NCBI RefSeq assembly: GCF_006874705.1
Contig: NZ_CP035382.1
Coordinates: forward strand, 2,480,001 to 2,544,000
DNA length: 64,000 nt
Direction of reading: 5' to 3'
Origin: Leclercia adecarboxylata
GTDB lineage: Bacteria; Pseudomonadota; Gammaproteobacteria; Enterobacterales; Enterobacteriaceae
The notes below the pieces were generated by a model. It searched no databases. It was not told the DNA's origin and saw nothing but the letters and a program-made list of their open reading frames with translations. Shown piece by piece: positions 8,692 through 19,734 of this stretch; positions within the stretch are counted from its first letter, which is position 1; every line of letters starts with the position of its first letter. The translations under genes were made by a program, and so were the position numbers.

Positions 8692-9132
8692 ATGCACGAT
8701 TCGTTAACTATCGCACTACTCCAGGCGCGGGAAACCGCGATGACCTTTTTTCGCCCGATTATCAAGCAGCACAACCTGACGGAGCAGCAGTGGCGGATCG
8801 TACGCGTGCTGGCGGAACACCCGTCGATGGATTTTCACGATCTGGCTTTTCGCACCTGCATTCTGCGTCCGAGCCTGACCGGCATCCTCACGCGCATGGA
8901 GCGCGACGGGCTGGTGCTGCGCTTAAAGCCGCTCAACGACCAGCGCAAGCTGTACGTCTCCCTGACGCAGACCGGGCAGAAGCTGTATGAAACCGCGCAG
9001 GCGCAGGTGGAAGAGGTTTACCGGCAACTCGAGGCGCAATATTCGCCAGAGAAGATGCAACAGCTGACCGCGCTGCTGCGGGAGTTTATTGCACTGGGCG
9101 ATCGGCATAATGCCAGACAGGAAGATGAGTAG
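8692..9132 (+). CDS. hpaR: MarR-family repressor of homoprotocatechuate degradation
   Basis: A 146-residue winged-helix regulator. The MarR core is clear: LTEQQWRIVRVLAEHPSMDF, then the recognition region ILRPSLTGILTRMERDGLVL and the wing NDQRKLYVSLT. HpaR represses the hpaG operon and itself; pathway substrates relieve repression. It is divergent from hpaG with both operator-like sites in the gap. The start MHDSLTIALLQARE matches the family and has a GAGGTGGGAG ribosome-binding stretch upstream. Confidence 0.94.
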   Translation: MHDSLTIALLQARETAMTFFRPIIKQHNLTEQQWRIVRVLAEHPSMDFHDLAFRTCILRPSLTGILTRMERDGLVLRLKPLNDQRKLYVSLTQTGQKLYETAQAQVEEVYRQLEAQYSPEKMQQLTALLREFIALGDRHNARQEDE

Positions 9133-9160
9133 GGCCGTTCACTCATCAGCACGATTTCCG

Positions 9161-9187
9161 TAAAGTTTTCGCTTCCCAGGCCGAAAA
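9161..9187 (+). promoter_or_regulatory. Sigma-28 (FliA) flagellar promoter of tsr
   Basis: TAAA at 9161-9164 is followed after exactly 15 bases by GCCGAAAA at 9180-9187. This fits the FliA consensus TAAA-N15-GCCGATAA with one mismatch in the -10 element. It lies about 30 bp upstream of the tsr start, as expected for a late flagellar/chemotaxis gene. Confidence 0.87.
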
Positions 9188-9217
9188 TTCTGTACCTGTC
9201 TGGTGGAATGAGAAATC

Positions 9218-10882
9218 ATGTTAAATCGTATCAAGATTGTTACCAGCTTATTGCTGGTTTTGGTTATTTTTGGCCTTTTACAACTCACATCCGGTGGTCT
9301 TTTCTTTAATGCCTTAAAGCATGACAAAGAAAACTTCACCGTCCTGCAAACCATTCGTCAGCAACAATCCACGCTTAACAGCAGCTGGGTCGCGTTGCTG
9401 CAAACCCGTAACACCCTGAACCGCGCGGGTATCCGCTACATGATGGATCAGAACAACATCGGTAGCGGTGCGACCGTAAACGATCTGATGCAGATTGCTT
9501 CTGCTTCCCTGAAGCAGGCGGAAAAAAGCTGGGCGGAATACGAAGCCCTGCCGCGTGACCCGCGTCAGAGCGAAGGCGCCGCGCTGGAAATCAAACGTAA
9601 CTACGACATCTATCACGGTGCGCTGGCCGAGCTGATCCAGCTCCTGGGCGCAGGCAAGATTAACGAGTTCTTCGATCAGCCGACCCAGAGCTACCAGGAC
9701 GGTTTTGAGAAGCAGTACGTTAACTATCTGCAGCAGAACGACCATCTGTACCAGACTGCCGTCGATGACAGCAACAGCTCCTACAGCCAGGCCATCTGGA
9801 TCCTGCTCAGCGTGCTGATCCTGGTGCTGGTGGTGATCGTTGCCGTCTGGGGTGGCATCCGTCACGCCCTGATCGTGCCGCTGAACCGCCTGACCGACAG
9901 CATTCGCCATATCGCCAGCGGCGACCTGGTGAAGCGCATCGAGGTGGAAGGCTCTAACGAGATGGGGCAGCTGGCCGATACGCTGCGTCATATGCAGGCT
10001 GAACTGATGCGTACCGTGGGCGACGTGCGTAATGGCGCCAATGCCATTTACAGCGGTGCGAGCGAAATCTCCATGGGCAACAACGATCTCTCCTCCCGTA
10101 CTGAGCAGCAGGCCGCTTCCCTGGAAGAGACCGCTGCCAGCATGGAAGAGCTGACCGCTACCGTGAAGCAGAACGCCGAGAACGCCCGTCAGGCAAGCCA
10201 TCTGGCGCTGAGCGCGTCCGAAACCGCGCAGAAAGGCGGTAAAGTGGTGGATAACGTGGTGCAGACCATGCGTGACATCGCCGGCAGTTCGCAGAAGATT
10301 GCCGACATCATCAGCGTGATCGACGGTATTGCTTTCCAGACCAACATCCTGGCGCTGAACGCTGCGGTTGAAGCGGCGCGTGCCGGTGAGCAGGGTCGTG
10401 GTTTTGCGGTGGTGGCCGGTGAAGTGCGTAACCTGGCGCAGCGCAGCGCCCAGGCAGCCCGCGAGATCAAGAGTCTGATTGAAGACTCCGTGGGTCGCGT
10501 TGAGCTGGGTTCTACCCTGGTTGAGAGCGCCGGTGAAACCATGGGCGAGATCGTCAGCGCGGTGACCCGCGTGACCGACATCATGGGCGAAATCGCCTCT
10601 GCTTCTGACGAGCAGAGCCGCGGTATCGACCAGGTGGGTCTGGCGGTCGCCGAGATGGATCGTGTGACGCAGCAGAACGCCTCGCTGGTGCAGGAATCTG
10701 CGGCAGCGGCGGCGGCACTGGAAGAGCAGGCGAGCCGCCTGACTCAGGCGGTCGCGGTGTTCCGTATTCAGCAGGAGCAGCAGAAAGCCCGCGCGCACGC
10801 GGCGGTAAAAACCGTCGCAACGCCGTTAACGACGCGTAAAGCGGCCGTTTCCGACAGCGGTGATAACTGGGAAACCTTCTGA
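9218..10882 (+). CDS. tsr: Methyl-accepting chemotaxis protein I, serine receptor
   Basis: A 554-residue chemoreceptor. TM1 is near residues 7-29, the periplasmic four-helix sensor near 30-188, TM2 near 190-213, then HAMP and the long signalling helices. The sensor retains the serine-pocket segments [12 protein letters not shown] and NEFFDQPTQ seen in Tsr. The hairpin tip [24 protein letters not shown] region is intact (here [20 protein letters not shown]). The last five residues NWETF are the CheR/CheB docking pentapeptide, marking a high-abundance receptor. A FliA promoter lies upstream. Confidence 0.96.
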   Translation: MLNRIKIVTSLLLVLVIFGLLQLTSGGLFFNALKHDKENFTVLQTIRQQQSTLNSSWVALLQTRNTLNRAGIRYMMDQNNIGSGATVNDLMQIASASLKQAEKSWAEYEALPRDPRQSEGAALEIKRNYDIYHGALAELIQLLGAGKINEFFDQPTQSYQDGFEKQYVNYLQQNDHLYQTAVDDSNSSYSQAIWILLSVLILVLVVIVAVWGGIRHALIVPLNRLTDSIRHIASGDLVKRIEVEGSNEMGQLADTLRHMQAELMRTVGDVRNGANAIYSGASEISMGNNDLSSRTEQQAASLEETAASMEELTATVKQNAENARQASHLALSASETAQKGGKVVDNVVQTMRDIAGSSQKIADIISVIDGIAFQTNILALNAAVEAARAGEQGRGFAVVAGEVRNLAQRSAQAAREIKSLIEDSVGRVELGSTLVESAGETMGEIVSAVTRVTDIMGEIASASDEQSRGIDQVGLAVAEMDRVTQQNASLVQESAAAAAALEEQASRLTQAVAVFRIQQEQQKARAHAAVKTVATPLTTRKAAVSDSGDNWETF

Positions 10883-10891
10883 TGTAAAAAA

Positions 10892-10917
10892 GCGCCCTGT
10901 TCAGGCAGGGCGCGTTT
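10892..10917 (+). terminator. Terminator after tsr
   Basis: GCGCCCTG (10892-10899) pairs with CAGGGCGC (10906-10913) around a 6-base loop, followed by a short T-containing tail. It lies 10 bp after the tsr stop. Confidence 0.7.
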
Positions 10918-10921
10918 AGTT

Positions 10922-10990
10922 GCCGGGTGGCGGCTTCGCCTTACCCGGCCTACAAGACCGTAGGCCCGCGCAAGCGCAGCGCCGCCGGGC
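10922..10990. repeat. REP inverted pair between tsr and opgB
   Basis: GCCGGGTGGCGGC...ACCCGGCCTAC is followed after 6 bases by an inverted copy ending GCCGCCGGGC, forming a BIME-like pair. It lies between the convergent tsr and opgB genes. Confidence 0.88.
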
Positions 10991-10998
10991 AATGCTCG

Positions 10999-13293
10999 TT
11001 ACCCTTCGGCGTTCACCACTTTGATCTCCACCATGCCGATCCCCAGCTGGCGCGGAGAGTGACCCAGGATATTTCCCTCGTTGGTGGACTCCGGTGCCGG
11101 AGGCACAATCACCAGCGTATTGCTGCGCGACGGGTTGTCGAAATGCAGCGTGGTAGTGGTGACGTCATTACCGAGGGTCAGGGTTTGCTCTTTATCGCCT
11201 ATCCGCACCGGAATAGGTTTATTGGCGTTTGGCCCCCAGGCTTTGGCGGTGATCACCAGGTCGAATTTCGTCGGCAGCGGCTGGTTGTATTCGATTTTCA
11301 CCTCATTCCCCAGCTGGGCGTTAGACCAGCGTCCCCAGGATTCCGGGCGGGAAATGCCGCTGAACTGCTTCACCTCTTCCGGCGCACCGGCGACGTTAAA
11401 GATGAAGCTATCAGCTTTGTAGCGAATATCGTTATCGGACACTCTCAGCGTATCAACGTTATGCTGATACCGGTCAGTATTGATGACGGTATCTTTAAAG
11501 GCCGTTTTGCCCTTCCAATGCGCTTTATCGACACGCTGCACGGTTTGCTCGCCACCCAGCTGGCCCTGAGAAACACACCAGTCGGTGGAGAGCGCCAGCG
11601 GCGGCGACCACAGTTGACCCATCTTGTAGCAGCGATCGACCCAGACGAAGTTATCCCGCGGGGCGAAGTCGGCCAGCTGGTAGCGCAGCGGGGTCGAGTA
11701 TTCGCTTTCCGGCATCGGTTCGACGCGCTTATCGGAGACGCGCAGCAACAGCGGCAGACGGAAGTGGCTCCCTGAGAACGCCATCATGCTTTTCTGACTG
11801 TCGATGGTGAAATCTTTCAGCTCTCTCGGGAAATTCCACAGGCGGATAACGTCCGGTTTCCACGCCAGCATTTTGTCCTTCATGTTGAGGAATACCTCTG
11901 ACAGCGACTGCCCGGAGAGGCTGCTGCGGCCGAGGCCGATAAAGTTATCCCCGCCGAGAATATCCAGCACCGTTGCGCCGTTATCCATAGTGTTGCGCTT
12001 AACGGCCATGACCTCCTGCTGAGGTTTGTCGCCACGCAGGATAAAGAACAGGTTGCTGCGATCCTGCTTGTTGAGCGCATCCCAGGCGGTGTTCTTCATC
12101 GCCAGATGATCGGAAGAGACCACAATGACCGTATTTTTAAAGTACGGCGAGGCTTTGATTTTTTCGATCAGCGCCGCGATATGCTCCTGGCTACAGCCCA
12201 CCGCGCTGAACGACTGATTCGGTTTACCGTCAATCGCGTAGCTCTTGCGCTGGCAGGTGCGGGAGATAAAGCCATCCGGGTGGTGGGTATCTACCGTCAG
12301 GGCAAACAGCGAGAAGCGTTTGCCGGACTGCGACAGCTCCTCGAATTTTTTCCAGGTTTCATCCAGCACCGTGTCGTCGTAGAAGCCCCAGTCGTTGCGG
12401 TATGCCGGGTCCGCGACGGTGGTTTTTAACTCCTCTGCGCCGTACAGGTGGTCAAAGCCGTGGGACTGCAGGAAGACGTCTTTCCCGGCGAAGCGCAGGT
12501 TGGCACCCTGCATGAAATAGTTCTCGTATCCGGAATTTTTCAGGATATCGCCAAGGCAGATATTCTTCGGGAAGAAGCTGGAGACCGAGGCCGAGGCGTT
12601 GCCTTCAAAGGGCGCGAACAGCGGGATGCCGCACTGAGACGCGACCATCCCGGCGATGGTGTAATCGGTGCCCGGTAGCTGTGCGGTGTGGCTGAAATCG
12701 ATCCCTTCGTTCTTAATGGCACCCAGTTCCGGGGCGAGGTCCGGGAAGGCATTATTATCGAAATAGGTGCGCTCAAGACTTTCGCCATAGATATAGACGA
12801 GGTTGAGTTTCGGGTTGGGGATCGTTTTGCCCGGCTCTTTGTAATACGCCGCAAAGTCGGGATCGCCGTCGCGCGACTGCGATTTCACCAGCTCGGTGAT
12901 CTGATGGAACGCCGGGCTGGCATCCACCGAGGCGAGCGCCAGCACCAGCGCCAGCAGGCTGTAGCCGAGGTGATGTGGATGATGACGGCGGCGACGCAGG
13001 ATCCAGCCCAGCAGGGCAAACACGCCCACCAGCGCAACCACCACGCCAACACCCGGAAGTATGTACTTACTAACCCCAGCGCCGGTCAGGCTGTTGGTCA
13101 GGGTATAGAGGACGGCATCGTTAATACCATCCCCGGTAAAATAGTCGCTGGCGTAGAGAGTAATGTTTAAAACGACAAAAAGCCCCAGCACCAGAAGGGT
13201 GACGGCAAACCACCAGGTATTACGTCCCGCCTTGCGGGCATAAATCACCACCGAGGCGATAAACAGGGCAACAGAAATAAACTCTGACAACAA
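10999..13293 (-). CDS. opgB: Phosphoglycerol transferase I (osmoregulated periplasmic glucan modification)
   Basis: A 764-residue inner-membrane protein with several N-terminal membrane segments within about residues 1-140 and a periplasmic sulfatase/alkaline-phosphatase-like domain. It moves phosphoglycerol from phosphatidylglycerol to membrane-derived oligosaccharides. Visible motifs are [13 protein letters not shown], with the conserved acidic and nucleophile region, [11 protein letters not shown], and the [10 protein letters not shown] segment. Length agrees with OpgB (MdoB). Its downstream end abuts the REP pair. The E. coli lgo (yjjLMN) genes that normally separate tsr and opgB are absent here. 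Confidence 0.95.
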   Translation of the reverse strand: MLSEFISVALFIASVVIYARKAGRNTWWFAVTLLVLGLFVVLNITLYASDYFTGDGINDAVLYTLTNSLTGAGVSKYILPGVGVVVALVGVFALLGWILRRRRHHPHHLGYSLLALVLALASVDASPAFHQITELVKSQSRDGDPDFAAYYKEPGKTIPNPKLNLVYIYGESLERTYFDNNAFPDLAPELGAIKNEGIDFSHTAQLPGTDYTIAGMVASQCGIPLFAPFEGNASASVSSFFPKNICLGDILKNSGYENYFMQGANLRFAGKDVFLQSHGFDHLYGAEELKTTVADPAYRNDWGFYDDTVLDETWKKFEELSQSGKRFSLFALTVDTHHPDGFISRTCQRKSYAIDGKPNQSFSAVGCSQEHIAALIEKIKASPYFKNTVIVVSSDHLAMKNTAWDALNKQDRSNLFFILRGDKPQQEVMAVKRNTMDNGATVLDILGGDNFIGLGRSSLSGQSLSEVFLNMKDKMLAWKPDVIRLWNFPRELKDFTIDSQKSMMAFSGSHFRLPLLLRVSDKRVEPMPESEYSTPLRYQLADFAPRDNFVWVDRCYKMGQLWSPPLALSTDWCVSQGQLGGEQTVQRVDKAHWKGKTAFKDTVINTDRYQHNVDTLRVSDNDIRYKADSFIFNVAGAPEEVKQFSGISRPESWGRWSNAQLGNEVKIEYNQPLPTKFDLVITAKAWGPNANKPIPVRIGDKEQTLTLGNDVTTTTLHFDNPSRSNTLVIVPPAPESTNEGNILGHSPRQLGIGMVEIKVVNAEG

Positions 13294-13347
13294 CTTATCC
13301 TCAATAAGGGCAGTCGCTGGTTAGCGGACTAACTGTATAATTTTTGG

Positions 13348-13395
13348 GTGATACAATGTAATGGCGATGCCATTTAGCTGCAATTGTAGTGTCAC
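13348..13395. promoter_or_regulatory. Imperfect long hairpin upstream of opgB
   Basis: GTGATACAAT (13348-13357) faces ATTGTAGTGTCAC (13383-13395), and inside it AATGGC-GAT-GCCATT forms a perfect 6-bp stem (13360-13374). The structure is in the gap upstream of opgB, within or near its promoter or leader. No known regulator site was recognised. Confidence 0.4.
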
Positions 13396-13467
13396 GGAAT
13401 TGTGCTGTTGTTAGGATTTGGTTTAGAAAACGCAATGTTTGACGGGCGTCGCTTTATGCAGAAGGGA

Positions 13468-13492
13468 TAAAGGCCGCGACTCTCGTCGCGGC
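13468..13492 (-). terminator. Terminator after yjjA
   Basis: On the minus strand GCCGCGAC-GAGA-GTCGCGGC forms an 8-bp stem with a 4-base loop, followed by CTTTAT. It lies 10 bp beyond the yjjA stop. Confidence 0.7.
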
Positions 13493-13501
13493 GCAGGGGG
13501 A

Positions 13502-14008
13502 TCAGGAGATAAAGCTGAGCCCCTGTTTCAGGACAAAATCACAGGCCTGGGCTTTGACCTTTTTCGCCAGCGGCGTGTTGCCGATGGTTTCCAGATTAAG
13601 CTGCTCGCCGTTATTCGCATTCAGCAGACCCTGGATCCCTTCCAGATAGTTGGTGTCCTGCTGCTGCTCTTGCGGGGTTTCCAGCCCCAGTTTCCCTAAT
13701 ACCTGATTTTTAATATTGGTGGCATCGGTCATCGAGGCCAGCTTCTCTTTGGCGCAGTATTCAAGGATCCCGGCCGCGTTATTCATGTTGCTGGCGCTGA
13801 GCGACTCGGTGCCGCTGTTGAGCAGGCCGGTCAGCGAGGAGAGGGAGAGGCCGCCGTTCTGGGATGTGGTGGTACTGGTGCTGTTGTTGCCCGCGCTAAG
13901 CTGGCTGGCGGCGCTGTTGAGCGTATCCTGCCAGGAGGAGGCCGCCTGTGCCGCGCCGGTGACCAGCAGGGCGCTTACTGCGGCGCTGAGAAGAAAATGT
14001 GTTTTCAT
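13502..14008 (-). CDS. yjjA: YjjA family protein (DUF2501), exported
   Basis: A 168-residue protein starting MKTHFLLSAAVSALLVTGAA, a clear signal peptide ending near AQAA. An upstream in-frame Met (14071) would add 21 residues before this signal and is not used. The mature part is rich in Ser, Asn and Leu at first (SSWQDTLNSAASQLSAGNNS), with later cysteines at CAKEK and AQACDF. It belongs to the DUF2501/YjjA family; function is unknown, and a periplasmic location is inferred. Confidence 0.88.
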   Translation of the reverse strand: MKTHFLLSAAVSALLVTGAAQAASSWQDTLNSAASQLSAGNNSTSTTTSQNGGLSLSSLTGLLNSGTESLSASNMNNAAGILEYCAKEKLASMTDATNIKNQVLGKLGLETPQEQQQDTNYLEGIQGLLNANNGEQLNLETIGNTPLAKKVKAQACDFVLKQGLSFIS

Positions 14009-14092
14009 AAAGGCTACTCTGTCGATGGCCCGCCGGGGCGGAATGGCTGGCAGTATAAACCCCCGCGGCACCCGACTTCCCGGGAAAATATC

Positions 14093-14830
14093 CTAATACT
14101 CTTTACCGGTAACGCGGCTGCGATAGCTTTCCCAGTCAAAAATCACATACAGGCTGTTGCCGAGCTTCATGCGATCCATCACCCGTTCACCCAGCAGGCG
14201 GGTCATCTCATCCACGTTGTGGTTGGTGAGCATGCCGGTAGGGCGCTTGGAGGAGGAGCGACGGTCAACGATCTGGTTGATGATCACTTTTTCATAGCGT
14301 GATTCGGTCTGTACGCCGATCTCATCGATCACCAGCAGATCCACGTTACTCAGATCGTTCAGCAGCTGCTCTTCGCTGGTTTCCCGGTTGCTGAAGGTAT
14401 CTTTCATCGCCGACATGATATCGGCCACGGTGATAATCAGCACCGATTTGCCCCGCAGCAGCAGCTCATTGCAGATCGCCGCCGCAAGGTGGTTTTTGCC
14501 GGTGCCCGGCTTGCCGCTGAAGATAAAGCTGGCGATATTGCCGTCAAATTCCTCGACATACTGGCGCGCCTGTTGCAGGGCTTTTAGCTGCCCCTGGCTC
14601 TCGACTTTATAGTTATCGAAGGAACAGTTTTGATGCAGGGGGCGAATACCGGAGCGGTTAAAGGTGCGCTGCATTTTCATGGCGCGGTTCTCACGCGCCA
14701 GCGCTGCGGCGCGGATCTCACCCTGCTCCTTCTGCCACGCCAGCAGCTCTTCGCCGGTGGTAAAGGCCGGTTTGACGTTGGCGGGCATCATCTTTTGCAG
14801 ACGCTTCATCAGTTCGCCGAACTCTTTCAT
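14093..14830 (-). CDS. dnaC: DNA replication protein, DnaB helicase loader
   Basis: A 245-residue AAA+ ATPase. The Walker A motif [12 protein letters not shown] lies near residue 105, and Walker B LLVIDEIG near 170. The N-terminal region binds DnaB helicase and delivers it to oriC-DnaA or to primosomes. The start overlaps the dnaT stop by 4 bp (ATGA), so the two primosome genes are translationally coupled. Confidence 0.96.
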   Translation of the reverse strand: MKEFGELMKRLQKMMPANVKPAFTTGEELLAWQKEQGEIRAAALARENRAMKMQRTFNRSGIRPLHQNCSFDNYKVESQGQLKALQQARQYVEEFDGNIASFIFSGKPGTGKNHLAAAICNELLLRGKSVLIITVADIMSAMKDTFSNRETSEEQLLNDLSNVDLLVIDEIGVQTESRYEKVIINQIVDRRSSSKRPTGMLTNHNVDEMTRLLGERVMDRMKLGNSLYVIFDWESYRSRVTGKEY

Positions 14831-15372
14831 TTGGCACCTCGGAATCCGTGGGGGATCTGTTTATCCGGTTCTGAAAAGGCATTCACGTCGCGTTTAGCCT
14901 GCCCGCCGCTGCTGGCCCGGTTGATCTGCACGCTGCGCGCCAGCTTTTGCTGCCACTGGATATGATGGAAGACTTTTCCTTCCGCCTGCCAGTAAGCGGT
15001 GAAGGCGGCCAGCTCTTCCGGGGCAACAGGCTGGGTGAGGGCGATGCCCCACAGCGCCGCCTGGCGTTGAAAATCGGGGTCGGGCTGCCAGCCGTTATAC
15101 ATGGCGAATTTGCCCATCGGCACCGCAACCGGCGCGCTGGTGGGTTCGTCGAAGAATTGCGTATCCAGAGTGACATCGCTGGTCGGGCGCGACAGGCGCG
15201 CTTCCAGCTCCAGCAGCTGGGCCAGACGCTGTGGCGTGATCGCATAAAAAGCCGGTGTGTTATCGGCAAAAACGGCGACAGTACCGCCTTCAGCATTGGC
15301 CAGCACGCCGCGGGGATCGTGCATAAAGGCATCAATGCCAGTGACGCTGGTGGTCAGGATTCTGGAGGACAT
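14827..15372 (-). CDS. dnaT: Primosomal protein DnaT (protein i)
   Basis: A 181-residue primosome component used with PriA, PriB and DnaC at stalled forks. The N-terminal domain ([20 protein letters not shown]) and the C-terminal DNA-binding region with the segment [13 protein letters not shown] match DnaT. Length is close to the 179 residues of E. coli. It forms an operon with dnaC. Confidence 0.95.
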   Translation of the reverse strand: MSSRILTTSVTGIDAFMHDPRGVLANAEGGTVAVFADNTPAFYAITPQRLAQLLELEARLSRPTSDVTLDTQFFDEPTSAPVAVPMGKFAMYNGWQPDPDFQRQAALWGIALTQPVAPEELAAFTAYWQAEGKVFHHIQWQQKLARSVQINRASSGGQAKRDVNAFSEPDKQIPHGFRGAK

Positions 15373-15477
15373 AATACTTCTCTACTGGATTACTGCGGAC
15401 GTGATATGGGCTTATGGTAGCACAGAGAGGAGGGGGCAGGCAGGGGTCTGACAACCGCTCTCTGCCCCCCTGAAAAA

Positions 15478-15906
15478 TCAGGAGATAATGTTCAGCGTCA
15501 CATCAATATTGTTGCGGGTGGCGTTGGAGTACGGGCAGACAATATGCGCCGCATCGACCAGCTTTTTCGCCTCGGCGGCGTCCATACCCGGCAGGTGGAT
15601 ATTCAGTTTCGCTTCAATACCAAACCCGGTTGGCAGCGGACCGATCCCCACCTCCCCTTCGATAAAGGCATCCTGCGGCAGGGTGATTTTGTCGCGGTTA
15701 GCCACAAATTTCATCGCGCCGAGGAAACAGGCTGAATAGCCTGCGGCAAAGAGCTGTTCCGGGTTGGTCACTTCACCGCCCGCGCCGCCCATCTCTTTGG
15801 GGACACCCAGTTTGACATCCAGAACGCCATCGGACGATGTCGCGCGGCCATCACGGCCCCCGGTGGCTTTGGCTTTGGCGGTATAGACAACTTTATCTAA
15901 AGACAT
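15478..15906 (-). CDS. ohr: Organic hydroperoxide resistance protein Ohr
   Basis: A 142-residue OsmC/Ohr-family peroxidase. The redox pair is Cys60 ([10 protein letters not shown]) and Cys124 ([13 protein letters not shown]), with the supporting Arg18 and Glu50 also present. It reduces organic hydroperoxides with lipoylated partner proteins as electron donors in known members. It lies 32 bp after a TetR-type gene on the same strand. The pair sits between dnaT and yjjB, which are adjacent in E. coli K-12, so it is an accessory insertion relative to that map. Confidence 0.93.
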   Translation of the reverse strand: MSLDKVVYTAKAKATGGRDGRATSSDGVLDVKLGVPKEMGGAGGEVTNPEQLFAAGYSACFLGAMKFVANRDKITLPQDAFIEGEVGIGPLPTGFGIEAKLNIHLPGMDAAEAKKLVDAAHIVCPYSNATRNNIDVTLNIIS

Positions 15907-15938
15907 GGCAGGTTCCTTATTTCAGGGTTGTGTGCAAG

Positions 15939-16580
15939 CTATGGACAGGTATAACGCAAGGCAACCTGAACCGCCATCTTTCGGTAGTGCTGACGCTGGG
16001 CCAGCTCATCGGCCCCGTCCTCAAACAGCAGGGTGAAGGTGTAGCTGTTGGCCACATAGTGAAAGCTGAAGCTGCTGATCAGGCGGTGCAAATCGCGGGC
16101 GTTCACCGTCTGGTTAAACAGCTGCTTCGCTTTGCCACGCTCAAGGATCGTTTCCAGCAGATCCAGCGCGCTGCGATTCACCTGGCGCAGTAGCGCCGAC
16201 TGCTGCATAAACCGCCCGCGCTGCATGTTCTCCATGCAGATAATACGGATGTAGTCCGGGTGGTCAGCATGATAATCAAAGGTGGTTTCGACCAGATGTA
16301 CCAGGGCTTCAACCGGCGGCAGCGCATCCAGACTGAGCTGCTTTTCACTGGCGCGGATCTGGGTGTAAACATACTCCAGCACCAGCAAATAGAGGTTTTC
16401 TTTGGTTTTAAAGTGATACACCACCATGCGTTTGGTGGTGCCTGCCTTCTCGGCAATCTGCTCCATGCGCGCGCCGTTCAGTCCGTACTCGGCAAACAGC
16501 GAGAGGGCGCTGAGAAAAATTTTATCTTTCAGGCGGGATCCGTCGCTGTTTTCTGCGTGTTCGCTGTCAGGGGTAGACAC
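15939..16580 (-). CDS. TetR-family transcriptional regulator next to ohr
   Basis: A 213-residue regulator. The N-terminal helix-turn-helix spans about residues 17-62, with FAEYGLNGARMEQIAEKAG and TTKRMVVYHFKTKENLY. The C-terminal ligand domain contains HPDYIRIICMENMQRGRFMQ. It is probably co-transcribed with ohr and may control it and itself. Ohr is usually paired with the MarR-type OhrR, so a TetR partner is less common. Target and ligand cannot be read from the sequence. Confidence 0.85.
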   Translation of the reverse strand: MSTPDSEHAENSDGSRLKDKIFLSALSLFAEYGLNGARMEQIAEKAGTTKRMVVYHFKTKENLYLLVLEYVYTQIRASEKQLSLDALPPVEALVHLVETTFDYHADHPDYIRIICMENMQRGRFMQQSALLRQVNRSALDLLETILERGKAKQLFNQTVNARDLHRLISSFSFHYVANSYTFTLLFEDGADELAQRQHYRKMAVQVALRYTCP

Positions 16581-16646
16581 ATCCGTTCCTTACTTAGCCA
16601 CATGAGGACAGAGGATTATCGCCATGCCAGCGGGATAACACAACTC

Positions 16647-17887
<1,241 letters not shown>

Positions 17888-18323
17888 CTGTTGCCCTGAG
17901 GAGAGAGTGACGATTGGATGATCCTGATGTCTACTTTTAGCACACAACCCGGTGTCGCTTGCTCTGGGTCAGATCAAGGTTTAAGCAGATTCGTGCTCGC
18001 TGTATTAGTGAAAAACAGCCTCAATAATTATTAATCTCTATGCTTTTTATATTAATATATTTATTTATTTTATATTTAGAATATCTAATTTGCTGTTTTT
18101 GAAAATATCACGGGGTAGGGGTTAACATTTAATGCTAATTTTGCAATATTAATGCCGTTTTTGGCGGTGTATAAATTTGTGATGCTGGTTCTTATCGCAC
18201 TCTCATTTCGCTCAGTTAATGAAAAAGGAAAACATTACATTTTTACGTCGCCCTGTTAAACAAACAGGTATTTCAATTGGATGAATGACGTGGAATGGCC
18301 GTATGAATGGATTCGGAGCGAAA
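17888..18323. promoter_or_regulatory. AT-rich divergent region between yjjP and yjjQ
   Basis: This 436-bp gap has no gene. Its central part, about 18020-18110, is very AT-rich (runs such as TTATATTAATATATTTATTT), unlike the GC-rich surroundings. In E. coli the yjjQ-bglJ promoter is silenced by H-NS and activated by LeuO; the base composition fits H-NS binding. No sharp operator was recognised. Confidence 0.6.
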
Positions 18324-19055
18324 ATGCCGTCAATAAGTTGTAAGAGCGTAATAATAATCAGTAAATCACCCATAATGCAAACCGGTCTCGGCAGCATTAT
18401 GTCACGCTATTTTCCGGATTATGAGCGCGCATTTTGCCGGTCTCAGGAAGAGCTGACGTTTCTTCAGTTACGCCGCGCCATCGTGGTCATCGTGGATATC
18501 TCAGGCGACCAGCGTAATCCGCGTAGCCACTGCGATCAATATTACACATTACAGAACCAGTATCGGGATATTCACTGGATTTATCTGGTTCCGCGCGCCA
18601 TTTATCCCCTCGCCGTCGAACTCTTAATGCGCCCGGAAAGTTCCTTACTTTCCGATATAGAGCCCATTGAAAGTTTAGTGAAAGCCATTCGATCCGGGAG
18701 CGAGCACGCGGAGCGTATTAGCCAGACATTATTAAAACCCGAGCCGGAAGAGTTTAATGACAATCAGGATGATGTCATGTTGACCTTTTCGGAACGAAAA
18801 GTACTGCGCCTGCTTGGCAAAGGATGGGGGATTAATCAGATCGCTGCATTACTGAAAAAAAGTAATAAAACAGTGAGTGCGCAAAAAAATAGCGCGATGA
18901 GACGACTCTCCTTAACCAGTAATGCCGAAATGTATGCGTGGATTAATAGCACCAAGGGAATGAAAGAGCTGAGTTTATTCTCAGCCTATGGAGAGCAAGA
19001 CGAATGGAAAAGAGCGCTACAAAAAGACATATCGCTATCGTCGAAAAGTGCATGA
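18324..19055 (+). CDS. yjjQ: LuxR-type transcriptional regulator YjjQ
   Basis: A 243-residue regulator with a receiver-like N-terminal domain lacking a clear phosphoacceptor site and a C-terminal LuxR helix-turn-helix near residues 165-220 ([20 protein letters not shown] and [18 protein letters not shown]). The start [10 protein letters not shown] is chosen because GGAG lies just upstream; two earlier in-frame Met codons lack that. The gene is AT-richer than its neighbours. YjjQ represses motility and related genes in E. coli. It overlaps bglJ by 52 bp. Confidence 0.88.
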   Translation: MPSISCKSVIIISKSPIMQTGLGSIMSRYFPDYERAFCRSQEELTFLQLRRAIVVIVDISGDQRNPRSHCDQYYTLQNQYRDIHWIYLVPRAIYPLAVELLMRPESSLLSDIEPIESLVKAIRSGSEHAERISQTLLKPEPEEFNDNQDDVMLTFSERKVLRLLGKGWGINQIAALLKKSNKTVSAQKNSAMRRLSLTSNAEMYAWINSTKGMKELSLFSAYGEQDEWKRALQKDISLSSKSA

Positions 19056-19690
19056 TGAGTGCTATGGGGTTGAAGCATCTTTTTGCCAACCCATCACTTA
19101 ATGGCTACGAAATACATCTTTTTAGTAACATCGCCAGTTTTCAGTCCACACTTAATTTTGTCCCGTATTCATCGCTGATTTATTCACTCTCTGATGAGCG
19201 AGAAGAGCGGCGCAACTGTCTGGTGTGTCTCAAGGAAGTGGCTGCCACCCACGGTATGATTCAGCGAATTGTACTGGCCTCAGACGCGCGAGAAGCGAGC
19301 CTGATGAATCAGCTTTCCCCTTCACGTCTGCACGGAATCGTTCTCAAATCCGATCCGCTGGCCGCTCTACAGGAGCAGCTGGGTAAATTGTTGAATGAGA
19401 CCCGACGGGTGAATGACAGCATAAGCAATCACTGGAACATTCATCGCGGACGGTTGCTAAGCCCGACCGAACGCGCCATTTTGCAATTTATGTCGTGTGG
19501 CTTTTCCATCCAGGAAATTGCCACCCGACTGGAACGCAACATCAAAACTATTCGTGCGCATAAATTTAATGCCATGATGAAACTTGGCGTGCACTCCGAC
19601 GTGGGGTTACTGGATGCGGCCGATATTCTGACGCATTTCCCGGTACCGGATCACCGGACACCACGCTTCCTCTCTGCACTTCAGTCCTGA
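19004..19690 (+). CDS. bglJ: LuxR-type regulator BglJ
   Basis: A 228-residue protein with a degenerate receiver-like domain and a C-terminal LuxR helix-turn-helix ([20 protein letters not shown], then [20 protein letters not shown]). BglJ forms heterodimers with RcsB and activates bgl, leuO and other genes in E. coli. It starts inside the end of yjjQ (52-bp overlap), so translation is coupled. The preceding AT-rich promoter is expected to be H-NS silenced. Confidence 0.9.
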   Translation: MEKSATKRHIAIVEKCMMSAMGLKHLFANPSLNGYEIHLFSNIASFQSTLNFVPYSSLIYSLSDEREERRNCLVCLKEVAATHGMIQRIVLASDAREASLMNQLSPSRLHGIVLKSDPLAALQEQLGKLLNETRRVNDSISNHWNIHRGRLLSPTERAILQFMSCGFSIQEIATRLERNIKTIRAHKFNAMMKLGVHSDVGLLDAADILTHFPVPDHRTPRFLSALQS

Positions 19691-19734
19691 TCCAGGATCT
19701 CCCGCCCGCGCCAGACCTGGATCTGGCTCGGATT

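Noticed and set aside
9314..10798. 494-codon minus-strand ORF
   Set aside because: It is a shadow of tsr; the plus strand carries the receptor motifs and promoter.
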